Counted from the first letter of the stretch, positions 59,301 to 64,000 are shown. The stretch is 64,000 nt of DNA from Limnomonas spitsbergensis (GCA_037349105.1 JAYJMM010000028.1:744001-808000), one strand, 5' to 3'. Made by a program: numbers and translations. The notes: generated by a model not told the origin, from the sequence alone.

Positions 59301-60725
59301 GTAGAACATGTGGGCTACCGAATGCCTCCTGCCGAAGTGGTCCACTGCGTCTCTGGAGATTTGCAACAGCTCTGCTGTAGACATGACTCGGAAGGCGAAT
59401 GCCTCCACTGTCTCCTCTGGCTTGACGCCTGGGTCCAAGGTGGTCTTGACCCCGAGTTTCAGGCCGGTGATTGCTGCCCTCTCATCTGAAGTCGGCTTGC
59501 CCACCTCCCTTTGGACCACCCTGATCCACAGGGTTAGCAAGGATACCTCACAGGTCGGCTCCTCCACTGGGGTTCTCCATGCTTCCCGGATCCGCTCGAC
59601 CTCCCTGGAAGCTTTGTCTCCTTGGGGTGCTGATCGTATGGCGACCACCAGTGGGCCCACGCAGGCCGGCTTGGCTGTCCACATGCCCACCAAGGAGCGG
59701 ACCAACAGGGCCATGGCTGAAGGAGACTGGCAAGACCCTGCAATTTCACCAGCCACCACAGCCAGGGCTGGCGGCTCGTCCGATAAAGCCAGGCGGTTGT
59801 GCGAGCCCCAAGAGCTGCAGGCCTGGCAGTATTGCCTGGCTGCGACTGCCCCCGGGTGGGACATGTCCAGCACTGGCACGTTGCCCTGAATGTTGGGGAT
59901 CTTGGTGAACCGCGTTCCCCCAGCCAACTGCAGGATCATCTGTTGCTGCAGCCGTATGTTTGTCTCCGCCTGCTCTTGGGCTATCCTTTCCCTTCTGCGC
60001 CTTGCAGATTCCCTGCTGGAGCCTGGGCCGTGCCCCTCTGTATCCTCCGAGCCTGACATGCTGGGGTCCGAGCCAGATCCGCCGCCGCCGTTCCTGGTTG
60101 GGCTCTGCCTGCGCCGATCCCGCTGGTCTCTGCGGTCTGCGCTCAGGTGGGATTGCCTTCTACCGGATGGCCTACTGCCCTCCGAAGGCTGCCTTGCCGG
60201 GTCCTGGCTCCTACCCCCTTCTGACTCTGCCTGCCTGCTGGGCTGGTAGCTGCTATGCCTGCTGGGCTGCGTTCCACCTGTGTACTCCCTTGCCTCGGAA
60301 GCTGACAGGCAGTCGTCCCTGCTTTCCTGTCTTTGCTGGTAGTCTCCCCCCGTGGGGCCTGCCGGGTTGATTTCCTGAACGACCCTCCTTCCTTGGCTGG
60401 GGCCTTGGCTCCTCTCCGGCCTGCCACGTGCCTGTGCTGCTTGTCCTCGCAGGAACTCAGCAATGTGGTCCACCTGGCTTTCTTGGCCGCCGTGCTGATC
60501 TACGAAGCGCAACAAGTCGTGAGATTCTTGCCTGCTGGCCCTCCTTGGCGCTGGGTCCTGCTGGAAGCTGGTTGCCCTGGGCTGTTCGCTGGCCGCTGGG
60601 CTGCTGGGTCTGGGTCTGCGCTCTACGTCTAGCCGCTGGTTTCGGAGACTGGGCTCACTGCTGGCTTCCAGGCTCTCCCATCTGGCCTGTCGTGCAACAG
60701 GAATGGTCCCTTCCGTCTGCTGCTG
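47397..60725 (-). CDS. Giant retroelement polyprotein: gag-like, protease, DNA methyltransferase, integrase, PHD
   Basis: Open for about 4,440 codons between the TGA at 60726-60728 and its stop at 47397-47399. There is no ATG in its first 200 or so codons; the first Met is in DPSMSGSEDTEG near 60050. Translation probably enters from the upstream frame, which is the same frame. Order (- strand): Arg/Gln-rich gag-like region with an alpha-helical part (60.0-59.1 kb), CCHC knuckle, retropepsin-like site, long Pro/Arg/Glu-rich spacer with a second knuckle, unidentified globular region (55.3-53.2 kb), PHD-like finger and two knuckles (52.4-51.9 kb), hydrophobic segment, pre-RT-like segment, C5-methyltransferase, integrase, PHD finger. 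Searching by eye for [FY]-x-DD and other RT motifs found none. Confidence 0.85.
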   Translation of the reverse strand, partial: QQQTEGTIPVARQARWESLEASSEPSLRNQRLDVERRPRPSSPAASEQPRATSFQQDPAPRRASRQESHDLLRFVDQHGGQESQVDHIAEFLRGQAAQARGRPERSQGPSQGRRVVQEINPAGPTGGDYQQRQESRDDCLSASEAREYTGGTQPSRHSSYQPSRQAESEGGRSQDPARQPSEGSRPSGRRQSHLSADRRDQRDRRRQSPTRNGGGGSGSDPSMSGSEDTEGHGPGSSRESARRRRERIAQEQAETNIRLQQQMILQLAGGTRFTKIPNIQGNVPVLDMSHPGAVAARQYCQACSSWGSHNRLALSDEPPALAVVAGEIAGSCQSPSAMALLVRSLVGMWTAKPACVGPLVVAIRSAPQGDKASREVERIREAWRTPVEEPTCEVSLLTLWIRVVQREVGKPTSDERAAITGLKLGVKTTLDPGVKPEETVEAFAFRVMSTAELLQISRDAVDHFGRRHSVAHMFYEGLPGAVRVKLTAFIMTVPGYLHMTDEAQVEVLTQQVLLWERFALELGDLAAMDSRQGPGDHQQRSQGEQQAGRGRRDRPSQWEARPRGDGPGVAPYQNSSQPARQESRAKGVTWADQATALTTSTHSAGGAPKACFQCGSLDHLARDCRTPRARDERRPAPLATDITTGQARPPQQQYPPPPRPQGPPVNRTYDRNQGGRPAQRQPQGQAGHGQQSAHLSHLSGPSELAEPDGWHQTVAEMLSESVALLTQVGLAPKPGEYKQAAHNARPRSFRPSSSSEEEEEPLAVEHPSRKGEKRLALRRLADGLCDVRAQVGYINERLTALAHTTMPMGVTPVRGEPGWIGQGRKITISPRLQYFTNDRRDYSQCVGLMVKGKVLVAQKALMDTACSCHVITVNIAEQLVAMGAKLVRTDEKIRTTDNAGADLYGILFIYVVYGYGSPNAIVEKAAVRVVKTPPDAYEHLVGNPEFLKYGGVLEAAGRLTLFPQGGADGLTLPLELISPAGSHQAAAATWAGLDDPAWVPEEWPADWGEMNPDLTPQCAMVTGTGGGPATQTTVAANRVTRLPAAEAPAAAPEGAKPAKAKGARGAGTEAARQQAGQKGTNPAAAPEADPVARTQAHAAPADPDGTRGTGSRPISGDKGGEAGGPSVAARDKDGKAVDPPVAARDKARLAMEQEHTVRHEVRNALRNRDGPCAYCDMRRSHTDQECERRLGELLENEPGRGVDTYSRGSCQPCSPAAHTQDTSHSDEGTTDSESELQADRDAPRAAVVSSLEAQVQVLNRAIRVAARQRIASREADIYSFKMEQARAMADGASDKEMARWKGECAKWIIEVNDLKRRYKEEYKGTEAAPEPGPQRPCGAQQEACSGAREARQQQPAADTTVEPQQQDAAPSKEARGGGQGGQEGTPRGKPTEVQEVLSELDDPGLGDYPEDLLQSLRDNRAQPKQGNQPKARASRTPSPRARESGSGPSRNPDSSRAPRSASAAERQPRERSPRRSSHSRERRAPSTEQHQDGRWPGELTERRNGAQQPRARSPNRRPPPPPQGTSGGNQRPRGREALSPDGGGRNRRTRSRSPVTPGNPPNHGSREPEGGSGRRWEGEAPRSPRGERWPQGRARSPIRQSQAHSPGRRSTAEEPGENRMVRWAPLEDSARGRTGRAPPTQKEACYKCGGSGHFAFECNQTQAQPWRPSGGGEGRAPAQDNPGHSRFRQEEPPSGSQQRERLRDLFEAAKDEPFEVWAARQAGAPPANFLPGPPEGPRWAGKGAHGCFATIPRGHDPGFNEPDTWFEQEWDDAYLEGQEEQARQPLGLHEGREPEPGLDPEGMATEARNGEVPQQIHHWRVAVEAIATNGLLTMPADAPKSTAHALELLDYLRRMGAPAPQEGWLALLANFLVTLRAREDQGNSESEGSAHRQDPEISGEASGQEGESDDLSQDIYDPPDVLCPGTPEAGAPAAGPRPAASAEGGGSSSTLQAHGATGGVTSRPLAASSGHRSCRTEHGPTERTWMQEEVPSEREQWWEPEEPQNPDHWGNSDLSAVEDAEDLDAPGPGPGEPWPRHCFVQWYPAGTDMPEVAATAAMITLPGAGADGLCRLQNHWCVPRGEVICVDRQAAMQAVARLVFPMDAVTAGLLAAAIKGHIRPSTAMEEFMSSTWPTPLYANCVSELLGSVVKEGITAAEEQFRTSQEIPDAARAYGMWQHAHDGFMRTPWAENCVMTLARHPCLANQAVCVPTQAAARQAYALAALRDHSGYDGAGILHPGTPRQCPEIVERGQDIAREVMGQGVPWGYEPGDARVAIPVRLAVAHYHEDLEGQWPHPAPRAWIHMHATRDDQPVWFFFKTATQVQSDRFPSVERAEEHAVSTFRGTDPAVWTIMMMALNRTLLPGQMSAAVHNIEIVDELWAPQERADCPTHVSAHCTPAAGATAWQGEQALTLSAFAQGRLQSCLQQWMRVEQAAYYNGVPSILLPHWSAPAATVRLWWQRHPRGAVTLHPLFSGSNHDEALRDLTGLLDRGIADRQETPRGRWGAFRETTSPGSTHSPDETTLNMQPSSREHSFFTSLRGGNYEVDWPESDEDNSLAGLPQLLQDSDSEEEPAATAGHTAPPEGRVAVPGEHTAPSAGHMQGDSQQSRATEGRPEPAATLGFQADTSPSWSRGLSDTNSEASNPDPEDPGAPHLAAEGEPDHRRVYLSKEQWEDELRQFVAQRDRQRLEGGAPWPAPQGGPEPRGGRIEASLRYRLSMVPDPSPDPRLQGRNQAAEELRQAFRGRLRALSEAQPPELEGDPGTDGAGPSGQSSGSGQERKEPCAGCDQARAGERLIWCSACGIAWHDLCMRTPRTGAARVCQFCMTPEARLPSCLGCGESIGPTEQPSRRCCRCHAKACGTCMDKPGIGGTRRGVWACCGCSDAVPPAWGHHSVHSEPCERCGKKGHDYHACPAPRLREGRCAICFHQGHLAMACPERNQSLGFIRQRQMEEDSRLGVRWWCSAQEALPGEREVVFKAAHSRATISDVRQAIEERRQDEANQARRGEQRPVPFREWYRETADQPLQPSMHAVQYAQILSIGAELIKANDEGRWPEAGEPLDDWPVEWGVPERTSLWNYQAIQRTMLQPHQLGRPPRSAARSSSSARAQTVSPEGAYRSTAGCTGPTAAEGHQTPTSRSENRPADSSKVRAAAARRARNARTRARQRRRKAAARDASNSTGCPSPPTRISQVELEISWREGPEDRGPPAAPSPAAPAGPQPSPSQQPACKGLLPCTAFRGLLACLCHLALVWLLLSCLPGAQASGRGVRGGGFTAGQGAFVCSREAAAKLEPGWLRPPVDMPAPRPPRPQSTWDQGTSSAGPQAVTGEPLAGGVIDMFQPGGVVHAPSEYVKTEEGWLLGKHPDFTGEQQEQLEQSLRDRQGAFAYSMLELPGYCGAQGVDTAYLPTAAVYALEQEGVVLFEPFGGMCSGLEMVLRAGIPVIQYLYADTSATMREIAGGRLVQLHKQYPLLLPAPAVEGAFRALPQDVYSITAQHFIEAGAQQCRQWFMVAGWECHDLSAAGKGKGLEGARSKSFFPLIKLLGSLQILQRAKPPAYLIENVAMQLNQRSEKASVEAFGEVCRMLGRPSLFDAAQVGSYAHRTRNYWGNLAPAADIEFVIQASHRPHDGIVDDILDEGSRAQVVACPDNGGYRINVSGQPRRALPCLMATPASYAFRNGQIGMVFRPMGGLQEPNANERERAMGYAVGSTLPRPDFPEGDRRAALGRCMDAWALEAWLTIALEAAKIIPRELARRAGLPGPDRDPAIGMTLTSTHCALASAGKACSGEDEAAATYRQCLGESAAADWADAAQEPGGQSDPDPDPVRVADDEAGEVVDPPGCAAGPAARVDVWTDVPVLHYLQSKMHPPGAEAGEQARVQRRAAPFQWEPERGGVLIRVMPDGRRCVVPRPEDRQAVIREAHASTGHFGSHRTAFMILQQHWWRGLRAAVRKAVQECGVCDRARASTFNHTQPDLHPLPIEGLFFRWGVDLCGPFTTTPRGNRYVMVCVEHYSKWVELIPIPSKASDVTALAFFQNVVARFGGCAEVVTDQGTEFQGEFQDMLLDCFIDHRTTSANHPQADGLSERAVQTLKTGLRKCCGDGSSDDSWDRMVPWVALGFRCSPQQATRMAPYEVLYGQKPVFPSKVGADLWSTARVATVEEAADLLLARVARIKEALPVAGEHLKIAQHRDKLRYARIRGGGYVPQVRRFAVGDYVYVRYASERRSLDPKARPEILRVQRLGETGALVLEGADGLTVTENAVNCSPCHLPNLKGRVDFSTSRPNVSLSCEVCRLPDRGDVMLLCDACNTGWHMDCLAPALYAIPEGDWMCPRCEPASRTSVPGPAAAAVPNKPAHHEETAPRATRAAARAAQETGAMDKPEVEVMATNPATKQMERGIARPMPNGLYDISYTTGRGEANVTPRAVQRRAKAATDAARAEEETAA
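47733..47867 (-). other. C-terminal PHD finger
   Basis: CEVCRLPDRGDVMLLCDACN then TGWHMDCLAPAL to WMCPRC: a textbook C4HC3 PHD with the LLCDxC and GWHxxC signatures. It lies about 75-100 residues after the integrase C-terminal fold, where chromoviruses carry a chromodomain. A role in steering integration to modified histones is inferred. Confidence 0.92.
47910..48970 (-). other. DDE integrase, Ty3/Gypsy type
   Basis: Zinc site H-x4-H-x29-C-x2-C (HASTGHFGSH to ECGVC, the first of these Cys codons at 48861-48863). Catalytic Asp in WGVDLCGPF (48762-48764), Asp in VVTDQGTEF (48582-48584) and Glu in DGLSERAVQ (48477-48479); the last two are separated by 34 residues, one fewer than usual. QQATRMAPYEVLYGQKP and a C-terminal FAVGDYVYVRY segment complete the Gypsy pattern. 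The preceding DVWTDVPVLHYLQSKMHP (near 49.17 kb) is the usual connector after RNase H. Confidence 0.92.
49476..50483 (-). other. Cytosine-5 DNA methyltransferase domain, DNMT3-like
   Basis: Motifs in order: I, VLFEPFGGMCSGLEMVLRAG (50.45 kb, SAM site F-x-G-x-x-S-G-like); IV, GWECHDLSAAGKGKGLEG with the candidate catalytic Cys at 50181-50183; VI, YLIENVAM with Glu at 50049-50051; VIII, QVGSYAHRTRNYWGN; IX/X, NANERERAMGYAVGST followed by GRCMDAWALEAWL. The C-[NH]-D-L-S motif IV and E-R-x-x-G-[FY] motif are closest to DNMT3/DRM-type enzymes as I recall them. The normally invariant Pro before the Cys is Glu here. All catalytic residues otherwise look intact, so activity is plausible. Confidence 0.82.
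50538..50645 (-). other. Gypsy-like pre-RT segment
   Basis: KHPDFTGEQQEQLEQSLRDR then QGAFAYSMLELPG resembles the segment at the N-terminus of Gypsy RT ('L-x-x-E-Q-x-x-x-L-x-x-L-x-x-x-x-x-x-F-A-[WY]-S'). In ordinary elements the RT palm follows within a few tens of residues; here the methyltransferase follows instead. Assigned by pattern memory only. Confidence 0.5.
50938..51022 (-). other. Hydrophobic segment in the polyprotein
   Basis: GLLACLCHLALVWLLLSCLP followed by GAQASG: about 20 hydrophobic residues after a basic/polar region, resembling a membrane anchor or signal sequence with a small-residue cleavage site. Unusual between gag-like zinc fingers and an enzyme domain. Confidence 0.45.
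51918..52028 (-). other. CCHC zinc knuckles 3 and 4
   Basis: CERCGKKGHDYHAC and CAICFHQGHLAMAC, both exact C-x2-C-x4-H-x4-C motifs nine residues apart. With knuckles 1 and 2 the frame carries four, suggesting internal duplication or fusion of gag-like modules. Confidence 0.85.
52251..52376 (-). other. PHD-like zinc finger (internal)
   Basis: Cysteines and histidine fit C4HC3: C-x2-C, then IWCSAC, AWHDLC and VCQFC. The spacing C-x2-C-x11-C-x2-C-x4-H-x2-C-x11-C-x2-C is PHD-like, with the Trp two residues from the His region. A further Cys-rich stretch (PSCLGCGES to WACCGC) follows and may be a second finger. PHD fingers usually read histone tails. Confidence 0.6.
53200..55330 (-). other. Unidentified region of the polyprotein
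   Basis: A helical part near 55.2 kb (WRVAVEAIATNGLLTMPADA) is followed by acidic low complexity. About 450 ordered-looking residues then run from HCFVQWYPAGTDMPEVAATA near 54.6 kb, through AWIHMHATRDDQPVWFFFKT near 53.8 kb, to PHWSAPAATVRLWWQRHPRG near 53.35 kb. The region has balanced hydrophobics and Trp, unlike its low-complexity surroundings, so it is likely a folded domain. I recognise no family, and no RT or nuclease motif. Confidence 0.5.
55752..55793 (-). other. CCHC zinc knuckle 2
   Basis: CYKCGGSGHFAFEC, a perfect C-x2-C-x4-H-x4-C. It lies in a Pro/Arg/Ser-rich spacer more than 3 kb downstream of knuckle 1, which is unusual for a single gag. Confidence 0.85.
57830..58240 (-). other. 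Retropepsin-like aspartic protease domain
   Basis: KALMDTACSCHVI places a catalytic-type Asp at 58137-58139 after hydrophobic strands, followed by RTTDNAGADLYGILF and later AVRVVKTPPDAYEHLVGNPE. The canonical D-[ST]-G is D-T-A here, a change tolerated in some retropepsins. Overall length of about 130 residues suits a single retropepsin subunit. Confidence 0.6.
58854..58895 (-). other. CCHC zinc knuckle 1 (gag/NC type)
   Basis: CFQCGSLDHLARDC fits C-x2-C-x4-H-x4-C exactly. It follows a helix-rich gag-like region and precedes the protease-like site, as in Ty3/Gypsy nucleocapsid. RNA packaging is the expected role. Confidence 0.85.
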
Positions 60726-61115
60726 TCATTGCACCTCCCTGCGGTCATCTTGCTGTAGCCTGGATGCCTCGAACCCTTCCCACTCCTCGAGCTCCTCTTG
60801 CTCTGATTCGGGCTCCTCCAGATCCCCTGCTGTGCCGTTGCACCACCCGTCGGCAAAGGCCTTGACAGCCAGAGCCGCCTCTGGCCCTGCTGGTCCTCTG
60901 GACACTCTGCGCAGGGCCGCCAGCAGCGTTGCTCGGTCCTGTCCCGTGTGCGGGATGCCCATAAGGGCCTTTGTTGCCCATTCCGCCAGGTGGTGGCTTT
61001 GGAACTCCTTGATAGCCCGGGCCTGATCGCTGAGGTGGACGAAACACTTGGAGCACACCTGCTGCCATAGCCGCCCTGCCCATTGCAGGATGTCTGCCCA
61101 CCCAATGGGCTGGAG
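60726..61115 (-). CDS. In-frame continuation between two TGA codons
   Basis: 129 open codons beginning directly after the first TGA (LQPIGWADILQWAGRLWQQV) and ending at the second TGA (60726-60728). It contains CSKCFVHLSDQARAIKEFQS and a helix-rich segment, then an acidic EEPESEQEELEEWEGFEA stretch. The composition is protein-like and there is no ATG near its start, so it is best read as part of the upstream product rather than a separate gene. It could also be exposed by an unseen splice. Confidence 0.5.
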   Translation of the reverse strand, partial: LQPIGWADILQWAGRLWQQVCSKCFVHLSDQARAIKEFQSHHLAEWATKALMGIPHTGQDRATLLAALRRVSRGPAGPEAALAVKAFADGWCNGTAGDLEEPESEQEELEEWEGFEASRLQQDDRREVQ

Positions 61116-62156
61116 TCATGGTGGCTCTGCTGCACCCGGCTGGCTTATGCCCCCTGCGCGTTCTCCCACTGCCTGGCGCCGCTCTCCTGGGATGGGCGTC
61201 CACTCTGGATTGCTGAAATATCCGTAAAGGCTATGGGCCTGGCCGCTGTCCTCCTTTTCCCTGCTGCTGCCCTCTGCCACGGTCTCCTGGCTTGGCCTGT
61301 TTGCACTGGCTGGGAACCTGGACTGGGGTGTGCCGTATGTTGACGCCTCTGTTGCTTCCTCTGCCGGGATACGGGGCGGCCTTGCCTGTTTCACCCTGTG
61401 CAGATCTGGCCTGGGCGGGATTCCCGTTGGCGCCTGCATTCTTCCGTGCTGATCTGGCGGCACTACCTTGGCGTGTGGATCAGCCTGCGGCTGCCATATT
61501 CTGGTAGCCTGCATTGTCGTGGCTTGTGTGTCGCTGTATTTCTGCAGCTCCCGTGGCCTCCCTGTTGTTTCCGCTGACTCCCCTTGGGACTGCTGTTCGC
61601 TGGATCTCGTCCGCTCCATCCTGACCATTGTTGACTGGACCATCCCCTTGACCACTGTGGGTTCAAGCTGGGGCTCCTGGTCTGGTCTGGGCTCAGCCTC
61701 GCCTCCTTCCATTTCTGCCTCCGCAGGCAGGTCATCCGGAGGTCGCGCTGGCCCGCCACCCTCTCCTACACCACCGGTCTGAGACCTCACAGTGGGTGGC
61801 TCTGAGGTCGGATCCAGGGACTCATCGTCGGGAACCGGCCATTGCTCGTCCTCCTGGCTTGGGCCAGGGGGGATGCGCGCTATGCCGCCTCGTCCGATAC
61901 CCCTGCGCGTCACTTGAACCTGCACCATATCCTCATCCAAGGCTAGGGTGCTGTCGGCCCCTTGGACCTTGTTTTCCATTATGCCTGCATATTCACCATC
62001 TGACAACCCAATGGCAATTAGCCTAGCTTCCTCTGCTACGGCTGCATTGATGGGTGTCATGGGGTCATTGCCTGGTTCCATTCCTCTCACTCGTGCACTG
62101 CGTCTTGCAGCCTCTGGATGCAGGTGACGATCATGATTTACCACAGCGTCCTGCAT
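61116..62156 (-). CDS. Element first ORF, N-terminal part of the polyprotein
   Basis: 346 codons from ATG at 62154-62156 to TGA at 61116-61118. Acidic and Pro/Gln/Glu-rich with no recognised domain. It opens MQDAVVNHDRHLHPEAARRS and has a short ordered-looking part, INAAVAEEARLIAIGLSDGE. Its frame is the same as that of the two downstream open stretches, so the three may make one product by TGA readthrough. Confidence 0.6.
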   Translation of the reverse strand: MQDAVVNHDRHLHPEAARRSARVRGMEPGNDPMTPINAAVAEEARLIAIGLSDGEYAGIMENKVQGADSTLALDEDMVQVQVTRRGIGRGGIARIPPGPSQEDEQWPVPDDESLDPTSEPPTVRSQTGGVGEGGGPARPPDDLPAEAEMEGGEAEPRPDQEPQLEPTVVKGMVQSTMVRMERTRSSEQQSQGESAETTGRPRELQKYSDTQATTMQATRIWQPQADPHAKVVPPDQHGRMQAPTGIPPRPDLHRVKQARPPRIPAEEATEASTYGTPQSRFPASANRPSQETVAEGSSREKEDSGQAHSLYGYFSNPEWTPIPGERRQAVGERAGGISQPGAAEPP

Positions 62157-62798
62157 TGTACTATTGCTGGGTGCTGAGCAGCCGTGCCGGCTCGCTGTGT
62201 GGGCTCACAGCAGCAGGTCACTGGCTCAAAGCCTGCTTCCGTTCTCCTCTACCTTCTGCAGGCTGGTTAGGCGTTGCTAGACATGTCAAGCACGGGTAAA
62301 TTTTTTAACCTGGTTCTGGCGGGTATTTTCACCTTCTGGACTGCTGTCTCGTCCGCTATCTTGCTGGTCTCGTCCGCTATTCCTCCGCTGATTCGTCGCG
62401 CAGCTTCCTCCTCGATCTCCGCAGGGCCTGCTCAGGCTGCAATCTGCAGCTTCGGATATTCCTGCACACAGTCTTGGGTTGCCTGCTTTTAAACTCGGAT
62501 CCCAGATCCTTGCTCACTTCTGTCAACACGCAGGCTGTGCACTCTACCACGGATGCAGGCCACGTGCACAGGCAATATCAGCTGGGTTTATAACTCCACA
62601 GCCTGATCTTCAAGCTACGTCTGCTTCTGGGTTGCCACGCCCAGCGCAAGCAGGAATTGACATGGGTTCTATGGAGAATCCTCTGCTAAGTGATTTCGAG
62701 CTGTCCAAGGTAGATCACTGCCTTCAAAAAGAAATTCAAGTTCACAGCACATGCACCTTTAGCAGGTTTCGCTGGATCAAGCTGATCAGGCTTAGACC
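62157..62798 (-). other. Element 5' leader
   Basis: About 0.64 kb between the B repeat and the first ATG at 62156. No ORF on the element strand. Contains a short direct repeat (tcgtccgctat twice near 62350-62380). Confidence 0.6.
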
Positions 62799-62821
62799 CA
62801 CTTCGTTCCTTTTAAGTGGAC
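62799..62821 (-). promoter_or_regulatory. Candidate primer-binding site, complementary to repeat B
   Basis: Starts one base inside the B repeat boundary on the coding strand and is a perfect 23-nt reverse complement of 63239-63261 within B (also 45992-46014). The core is ccacttaaaaggaacgaag. In its position it replaces a tRNA-type site, and no TGG-starting tRNA match is evident. It suggests self-priming, as known for Tf1-type elements, or an internal complementary region as in DIRS elements. Confidence 0.55.
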
Positions 62822-62822
62822 A

Positions 62823-63464
62823 CGCGATGGTTGCTTCGGGTCCGTGGTGGACTTCTTCCCCACTGAGTGGCGGACACCTACGGGCGGACTCAGCGTCTAC
62901 ACGCTGGCCGCGAATGCGCAGCGCGTTAAGCTGTGGTTGGAACTTCTAGGTGACAGGCGTGGAGCTGGTCGCTTGTAGAGCTGCGACTAAAGGCCTGTCG
63001 GGTAGCGAACCCTGCAGGTCGTTATGAGTCACTTACCGCGTGTAGCGGGCGGAGCCGTAGCCGTAGACTGCGGACGACGTAGTCCTAGGCAGGGCTGGGC
63101 TTCGGGCTAGGTGTTCTCGTGCTTGCTAGAAGGCGGGGTCGCTGTTCTAGGCTTGACTGGCTTAGTGGTACTGGCTTTGATGCACTTCACTGGTTAGGTC
63201 TCCGAGATCTAGCCGGTGCTGGTTACAAATAGAGGCCTGTCCACTTAAAAGGAACGAAGTGAACGTCAAGCGTGCAAGCCGGGATTCAAAGGTCCCGGCA
63301 AGCCCTATGCACTGAGTACGGGAAACCCTGCCTCAGACCTTCCCGAAAGTGGGAAGCTGGGCTCCTAACCCAAAAAAGGGGCTCCGCAGGGAAGCTGCGG
63401 AGTCTACGGGGACGCGTCAGCGGTCCCTACGGTTTTGGCACGTATACTGCATTATACCGTGACA
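62823..63464 (-). repeat. Terminal repeat B, right (5') copy
   Basis: 642 bp beginning the element on the coding strand with TGTCACGGTATAATGC; TATAATG here may be a TATA-like signal. There is no A repeat on this side, which is why the repeats count as split rather than ordinary LTRs. Confidence 0.9.
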
Positions 63465-64000
63465 GCTATGACCTCTTCCGCCAAACCCTGAAAAACCTGA
63501 CATCAAAATCTGGAGCACTTGGGCTACTGACGACGTTCGTAACAAGATGAGGGATGCCACGTATGTCGTATCCCTCCTAAGTACAACGGGCCAGGCCTGA
63601 CACAACGTCATGTCCGACGTCACGTCCGACTGCATGCCTCGGGGACGCAGTCGACCCTAAAAGCGCTATGACCTCTTCCACCAAACCCTGAAAGCCCTCG
63701 CCAAAAAATGGAGCTATTGGGCTACTGACGACGTCCGTAACTAGGTTGCCGAACGTAGGCAAAACAAACAAAGAAGGAACGGTCAAGATGAAACAAGTGT
63801 TCGGCTGGCACAAAAGTGTGATGTCACGTGTCCCTGACGTCACGTCCGACAGTCTGCCTCGGGGACGCAGTTTACCCTAAAAGCGCTATGACCTCCTCCG
63901 CCAAACCCTGAAAAACTGACACCTAAATCTGGGGCATTTGGGCTACTGACGACGTTCGTAACTAGGTCACCGAAAGTAGGCAAGACAAACAAAGAAGGAA
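63465..64000. repeat. Tandem satellite, right block (continues beyond window)
   Basis: Starts with the target duplication GCTAT and then gacctcttccgccaaaccc, continuing the unit broken at 45334. The sequence follows the variant block seen at about 37.95-38.48 kb and 44.24-44.77 kb, including the gatgagggatgccacg variant. Confidence 0.92.

Larger units (their letters stand above)
45335..63464 (-). mobile_element. 18.1-kb split-repeat retroelement with methyltransferase and DDE integrase
   Basis: Read on the - strand the order is B (62823-63464), leader and ORFs, purine tract, A (46221-46463), B (45576-46217), A (45335-45577). The ends are TGTC...GACA if the shared flanking T/A is counted. The flank reads GCTAT on both sides (45330-45334 and 63465-63469), and the satellite unit resumes exactly after it. 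Integrase, retropepsin-like and gag-like features indicate a Ty3/Gypsy-related element. The split direct repeats instead recall DIRS/PAT-type elements and Chlamydomonas TOC1, but no tyrosine recombinase was seen. No RT or RNase H was found, so the copy may be non-autonomous or use an enzyme in trans. The two B copies differ at two visible positions, implying a recent insertion. Confidence 0.88.

Noticed and set aside
45335..63464. DIRS/PAT-type element with tyrosine recombinase
   Set aside because: The split repeats suggest it, but no tyrosine recombinase motif (R...H-x-x-R...Y) was seen, while a clear HHCC/DDE integrase and a flanking duplication are present.

Overview
The window comes from a eukaryotic nuclear genome, most likely a flagellate green alga (Chlorophyta, Chlamydomonas-like). 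The evidence is GC-rich exons split by many short GT-AG introns, candidate TGTAA poly(A) signals, abundant CAG/alanine-type low complexity, and a gene for a motile-flagellum protein. The species is inferred from style only. No prokaryotic, viral or organellar genes were seen.

Layout. (1) 1-27.7 kb, + strand: the 3' three quarters of one very large gene, HYDIN, a central-pair protein of motile cilia. I could join 57 exons with consistent phases, giving about 3,623 codons. The 5' end lies outside the window. (2) 27.7-34.8 kb: gene-poor sequence with diverged inverted repeats near 28.85-29.0 and 33.87-34.07 kb. Between them lie a 33-bp tandem repeat, a 1.2-kb minisatellite of a 12-bp unit, a CAG/glutamine-type repeat and a short Cys/His-rich ORF. 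(3) 34.8-45.3 kb and 63.5-64.0 kb: a tandem satellite of about 222 bp per unit with higher-order structure, carrying an inserted copy of a palindromic AT-rich repeat. (4) 45.335-63.464 kb: an 18.1-kb retroelement on the - strand, inserted in one satellite unit and flanked by a GCTAT duplication.

The retroelement is the main interest. Its repeats are split. On the coding strand the order is B - ORFs - A - B - A, where A is 243 bp and B is 642 bp. It has TG...CA ends, a purine tract next to the 3' repeats, and a perfect 23-nt complement of part of B exactly where a primer-binding site should be. One reading frame of about 4,920 codons, broken only by two TGA codons, carries gag-like sequence, CCHC knuckles, a retropepsin-like site, an unidentified middle region, a PHD-like finger, two more knuckles, a hydrophobic segment, a DNMT3-like cytosine-5 DNA methyltransferase, a Gypsy-type HHCC/DDE integrase and a C-terminal PHD finger. 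The methyltransferase sits between a Gypsy-like pre-RT segment and the pre-integrase connector, where reverse transcriptase and RNase H normally lie. I found neither RT nor RNase H. The two B copies show two visible differences in 642 bp and the A copies none, so the insertion looks recent.

All assignments were made by eye from sequence motifs. Exon borders are inferred from splice signals and phase, and domain names from recalled family patterns; no searches were run.
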